This document shows, piece after piece, positions 60,431 to 64,000 of a stretch of DNA of 64,000 nt. Below the pieces are notes generated by a model. The model was not told the DNA's origin. It searched no databases and worked only from the letters and a program-made list of their open reading frames with translations. Position 1 is the stretch's first letter, and every line of letters begins with the position of its first letter. Both the position numbers and the translations under genes were made by a program. Source of the stretch: Zarea fungicola (Eukaryota > Ascomycota > Sordariomycetes > Hypocreales > Cordycipitaceae); NCBI GenBank assembly GCA_900169235.1, contig FWCC01000090.1, positions 62,001 to 126,000 on the forward strand, in the 5' to 3' direction.

Positions 60431-61290
60431 TTACCACTTGATGCTATCGCCCTTTTTCGTCTTGAGCCCGCTCTCGGGCTGCACGACCGTGGCCTCGTCA
60501 TCGGCGGGCGGCTGGTTCGTCGCCCACACCCTCTCAATGCACAGCTCAAACGGGCCCTCGACGCGGTCCGTCAGCCCGATCCCGACAGTCGCCACGCGCT
60601 GCCTCAGAATCTCCGTCTGCGGCTCCACGACGAAGCCGTAGTTTGTCCGGACAAAGTCGTTCCACTTGATGAGCACCGTCTCCCACTGTCCGGGCCGCTT
60701 GGCGAAGAGCCGGTGCTGGTGCAGGTCGGTGGGCTCGACGCCCTCGGTCTGGACGTTGACAAAGTAGGCGCGGCCGTCGGACTTGATGCGCAGCGCGAGG
60801 TAGATGTACGGGTCAATGTCCCAGACGGACTTGCCGAACAGGGTGGGGGACTGGGTCGGGGTGCGAAAGGCGGCGTAGCCGGTGCGCTTGATCTTGAGGA
60901 GGTCGGAGGGGAGGGCGGTGGATATGGAGCCGTGGAAGCGGGCGTATGAAGATGGTGACGAGGAGGAAGAGGAGGAGGAGGGCGTGGGTGCAGATGGGGA
61001 GGGTGAGTCGGTTATGAAGTCGAGATTTGTTTTGGAGGAGCCGCCGATGAGGTCGTCAGACATGGGAATGCAGTCGCGCACCGAGTCGGCGTCTGTGAAT
61101 TCGTAGAGGGGGCGCGGGCCAGAAGGGCCTTTGACGGCTTCGAGATTCCACGCTACAGCACAGGTTAGAAACACTTGAGGGAACTGCAGAGCCGTGATGC
61201 CTGGAGCATACCTATGCTGGATCGGCGCTTGAGCTCGTCGAAACTGCGCGTCAGGAAGCTCTTCCTCAGAAGCGGTTGTGTTGTTCGCAT
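60431..61290 (-). CDS. CIA30: Complex I intermediate-associated protein 30
   Basis: Exons on the minus strand are 61290-61212 and 61152-60431 (intron 61153-61211), giving 266 residues. CIA30 (NDUFAF1 in animals) is a mitochondrial assembly factor for the membrane arm of respiratory complex I. The first exon is basic (MRTTQPLLRKSFLTRSFDEL) and fits a mitochondrial targeting sequence. The CIA30 domain spans most of the rest: YEFTDADSVRDCIPMSDDLIGG, RTGYAAFRTP, IYLALRIKSDGRAYFVNVQT and GLTDRVEGPFELCIERVWA. A Ser/Pro run (about residues 71-90) interrupts the domain near its start and may be a loop. It lies tail-to-tail with APC5. Confidence 0.92.
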
Positions 61291-61957
61291 TGTGGCGGCT
61301 GTGTGTGAATGCTATTCGGGGACAAGAAAATACAAGGAACTGGCGAGATGCGCCTCGGCGAGCCGTCGGCTAGAGGAGTGCGGAGGTTTCGTCAATTGGT
61401 TCGCCGTGGTATCTATATGAGATATTGTTGTAGTGTTGCAGATTTTTTCGTGTCAAGGTGGGTGAGGGAATTGAAAATTGGCAGTCCAGATGTATAAGGA
61501 TGAAGCTTGATATTCTGGGTATCGCAACTTTTGGAGTTGCACGTCGTGCACCCCACTAGAGCTTGGCCCTGTCATAATATTGTTTCACCACCACAAGACG
61601 CATTTTTGGTATCAAAATACGTATCAGAGCTCAATGCACAAACCAATACCCAAAAACCAAATTTTACAACAAGTATACCCCGAGGTGAAGCCATGATTAT
61701 TGATTTTAGATTGTAGCTGCGATGTAGGGTAGCAGACACGTCCCGATAAAATCCCGGCCAGGAACAAGCTTCCACGCTAAACCCGAAGAGATTCATTGCA
61801 TCCTGGCAAAAAAAAGGACCTGCATCAAGAAGAACCACTTGTAAAGACGTCCCCATTTACTGTACCCTTTTCCAGCAACGGCTTTTTCATTCCCTTGGTT
61901 GTCGGCCTCTCACCACGGCTGTTCGGGGTGACAGTAACGTAATCGAATACTGAAAAA
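61291..61957. promoter_or_regulatory. Divergent promoter CIA30/Mba1-like gene
   Basis: These 667 bp separate two genes for mitochondrial proteins transcribed away from each other. A near-palindrome tgcacgtcgtgca is present at 61538-61550. No gene is seen inside. Confidence 0.4.
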
Positions 61958-63038
61958 ATGGCGCGGTCAACGATAATGGCCTCGACGGCCATGGCAGCGT
62001 TTGGTCGGCCGGCCACAAGGCGTGCCTGCATCATAGCTGCGCAGCGAAGCTCAATGGCCGTGCCGGCGAGTACACGTACCTATGCCCAAATCTCGCGCAA
62101 CAGAATTGAGAGGTCCATGGCCAACCAGAACAAGATGGGCATGAGACAGGCGCAAAAGGAGCAGACCATGTCTGAGATGCAAAAGGCGGCGGCGCAAGAA
62201 GTGTTTAGAGATGGAGGTGGCCCTCTGTTCCCTGGTACGTTGAGCCACGCAAATGGGGCTATTTTACCCTGATATACAAGAAGAAATCTGTCTAACTGCT
62301 TCATTTGATTAAAAAGGCACCTTCATCGCCCTCCCCCTCTCGCTCGTCCCCAAGTCGCCCGCCGAGTTTATCCAGTACCAGTGGTGGCGCGCCAAGAGCT
62401 GGGCGCAGTGCACGCTCTCCATGCTCACCATCAAGCTGCAGTCGATGCCCGGGTGGACGACGCGGCCGCTGTACAAAGCGCACCGGTCCAAGATCCCGCC
62501 GACGGCCAAGGCCATGTACCGGGAGATGCTCGAGGCCTTTGCGGCGGGCGACAAGCGGACGCTGGAGCGGCTGTGCATGCCCACGTTTGCCAAGCAGCTC
62601 AACGCGGCGATTGACAAGCGCAGCACCAAGGAGGAGGTGCGGTTCGAGCAGGTCAAGGACACGCGGCGGCTGTTTTACCCGCGGCTGGCGAGCCACCTCA
62701 TCCACGGCGTCAACCCGCACGACAAGACGCAGCTGACGGAGCAGGCGGTGGTGGCGCTGTCATCGATGCAGCAGCTGTCGAGGCACGTCAGGGGCACGGG
62801 GGAGACGGTGCCGGGCAGTCTGCGGCTGCAGGACAAGATTGAGTACGTGGTGCTCGCGAGGCAGTCGGACACGGCGACATACCAGGGGACGCCGTGGCGC
62901 ATATGGGGCACGACGACGGCGACGACGGCCAAGGCGTATCGGGAGGAGCTGTACGTGATTGAGAAGGAGACGGCGCACAGGGCGGGGTGGAAGCCCAAGG
63001 CGCAGGGCGAGACGGCCAAGACGGAGACGCCTAAATGA
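61958..63038 (+). CDS. Mitochondrial Tim44-like protein, Mba1/mL45 type
   Basis: Exons 61958-62234 and 62317-63038 (intron 62235-62316) give 332 residues. The first 40 residues are rich in Arg, Ser and Ala without acidic residues (ARSTIMASTAMAAFGRPATRR), fitting a mitochondrial presequence. A helical basic segment (RQAQKEQTMSEMQKAAAQE) follows. The second exon begins GTFIALPLSLVPKSPAEF and looks like the Tim44-like fold shared by Mba1 and mitoribosomal protein mL45, which attach ribosomes to the inner membrane for co-translational insertion. The family call rests on general resemblance and context (beside CIA30), not on a catalytic motif; a distinct Tim44-like protein is the main alternative. 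Confidence 0.65.
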
Positions 63039-63060
63039 GCAAGGTGAGCTGCGTTGGGCA

Positions 63061-63220
63061 AGAGAGCATGCTGGTGAGGAGTTGAAAATGAATGAATCAA
63101 GAGAGCATGTTGGTTCAGGATATGAAAAAGAATGGGCCAAAAGAGCATGTCAGTTCGGGAGTTGAAAATGAATGGACCAAGAGTGCATTCTGGTTCAGGA
63201 GTTGAAAATGAATGATCCAG
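63061..63220 (+). repeat. Four tandem 40-bp repeats
   Basis: Units occupy 63061-63100, 63101-63140, 63141-63180 and 63181-63220, each exactly 40 bp, with consensus gagagcatgctggttcagga followed by gttgaaaatgaatgaaccaa. A truncated fifth unit (gagcatgctggttgag) follows at 63231-63246. The copies differ from each other by several substitutions, so the array is not recent. It lies just downstream of the stop codon of the Mba1-like gene, within its probable 3' UTR. Confidence 0.85.
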
Positions 63221-63360
63221 GAGAGAAGATGGAGCATGCTGGTTGAGATGACCACATCATGTATACTAGGATGGCATGTATATTCCGGAAAGCGATGGGA
63301 TTATTTTTTGTACTATATAACAACAGTGTGCGGCATGAAGAAAGTGCCAAATAAAGCCCG

Positions 63361-63580
63361 CATCTCCCAAGAAGCTGAATAAATAAATAGTCTGGATGCA
63401 AGACTATTTACACTATTTCAGCCACATCTCCCAAGAAGCTGAATAAATAAGAATAGCCCTGGGTACAAGACTATTTACAAGTATTTCGCCACGCATCTCC
63501 TAAGAAAGTTGAAATGAACAATAATAGCCATGGGTACAGGACTATTTACAAGTATTTCGCCACGAATCTCCCAGCAAAAG
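63361..63580 (+). repeat. Tandem 64-71-bp repeats
   Basis: Units begin at 63361, 63425, 63494 and about 63564 with catctcccaagaagctgaa and include gggtacaagactatttacaa and gtatttcgccac. The spacing is 64, 69 and 70 bp and the last copy is incomplete. The unit is unrelated to the 40-bp array upstream. I see no coding frame across it and no terminal repeats of a mobile element. Confidence 0.8.
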
Positions 63581-63760
63581 CTGAAAGATATGAGAACACC
63601 CTACGGGCAGACAGACTCTTTATATTTTCACCAGGATTAGACAGGTTGTTGAGTCACACCACTCGACAAACCAAACTACCAACACCAACCACTAAACAAC
63701 AAGTTTCACGTTGCCGTCTATAGATTACTTTCTACTCATTTCGTCATTTCGTCGTTGAGA

Positions 63761-64000
63761 TTAAAAGAACTTGCCAGGCTGGCTGGAGATGCTCTCCTCG
63801 ACATACTCGCCGTCGCTGGCCAGCGGACCGGCAGCCTCGACCGGCCTGTCCAGGGCATCAAAGACGCCGCCAGTGACCCTAGCCCTGACAAACTGAAACC
63901 CGAGGCGAAGCGCGAGGGCAATGAAGCCCCAGACCAGGCCACCGACGGGGGCGGCCACAAAGGCGCCAAAGACGGACCAGTCGTCGGCGTAGAGGCCGTC
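63761..64000 (-). CDS. C-terminal part of an unrecognised membrane protein, cut by the window edge
   Basis: A frame open from the window end (64000) runs leftwards to a TAA at 63761, giving at least 79 residues. It contains a hydrophobic segment (VAAPVGGLVWGFIALALRLG) followed by a short soluble tail ending ESISSQPGKFF. No start lies within the window. The alternative overlapping frame is Ser/Pro/Arg-rich and looks like a shadow. I do not recognise the family. Confidence 0.5.
   Translation of the reverse strand, partial: DGLYADDWSVFGAFVAAPVGGLVWGFIALALRLGFQFVRARVTGGVFDALDRPVEAAGPLASDGEYVEESISSQPGKFF

Noticed and set aside
63460..63580. The 64-71-bp repeats considered as a CRISPR-like array.
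   Set aside because: The copies are contiguous and degenerate with no unique spacers, and the organism is a eukaryote.

Overview
This is a 64-kb stretch of a filamentous ascomycete genome. The genes have short introns (44-110 nt, with GT...AG ends and CTAAC-type branch sites), long exons and mixed orientation. Gene content and order point to a Sordariomycete, most probably in Hypocreales. The window holds the mating-type (MAT) region with an HMG-box MAT1-2-1 gene between SLA2 and APN2, followed by COX13, APC5 and CIA30. The genus cannot be fixed from sequence reading alone.

Layout. 1-4.5 kb: no convincing gene. 4.5-9.6 kb: a cortical PH-domain protein of the ApsA/Num1 family. 11.0-14.5 kb: a TEX2/Nvj2-like SMP lipid-transfer protein. 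14.9-20.0 kb (minus): REV3, catalytic subunit of DNA polymerase zeta. 20.4-21.8 kb: SLU7 splicing factor. 22.1-22.8 kb (minus) and 23.25-24.0 kb: ribosomal proteins uS4 (S9) and eL21, divergent from one promoter. 24.7-37.3 kb: an accessory segment with a 2128-residue NACHT-ankyrin NLR-type protein, an HD-domain hydrolase and a protein fusing a Gfo/Idh/MocA dehydrogenase to an aldo-keto reductase. 38.3-42.3 kb: SLA2. 42.3-48.8 kb: mostly gene-free. 48.8-52.0 kb: the MAT1-2 idiomorph, with a possible decayed minus-strand gene, an unrecognised 201-residue minus-strand gene and MAT1-2-1. 53.6-55.8 kb (minus): APN2. 56.3-57.0 kb: COX13. 57.7-60.2 kb: APC5. 60.4-61.3 kb (minus): CIA30. 62.0-63.0 kb: a mitochondrial Tim44-like/Mba1 protein. 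63.0-63.6 kb: two tandem repeats. The right edge cuts an unrecognised minus-strand gene.

The block from the PH protein and TEX2 to CIA30 is the conserved housekeeping neighbourhood of the MAT locus as I recall it from other Sordariomycetes; the NLR/HD/fusion segment looks inserted between eL21 and SLA2. No alpha-box MAT1-1-1 gene was recognised, so this haploid genome looks like one mating type (MAT1-2) of a heterothallic fungus. All exon boundaries were deduced by eye from splice consensus, reading frame and protein similarity; each model was checked for a total length divisible by three.
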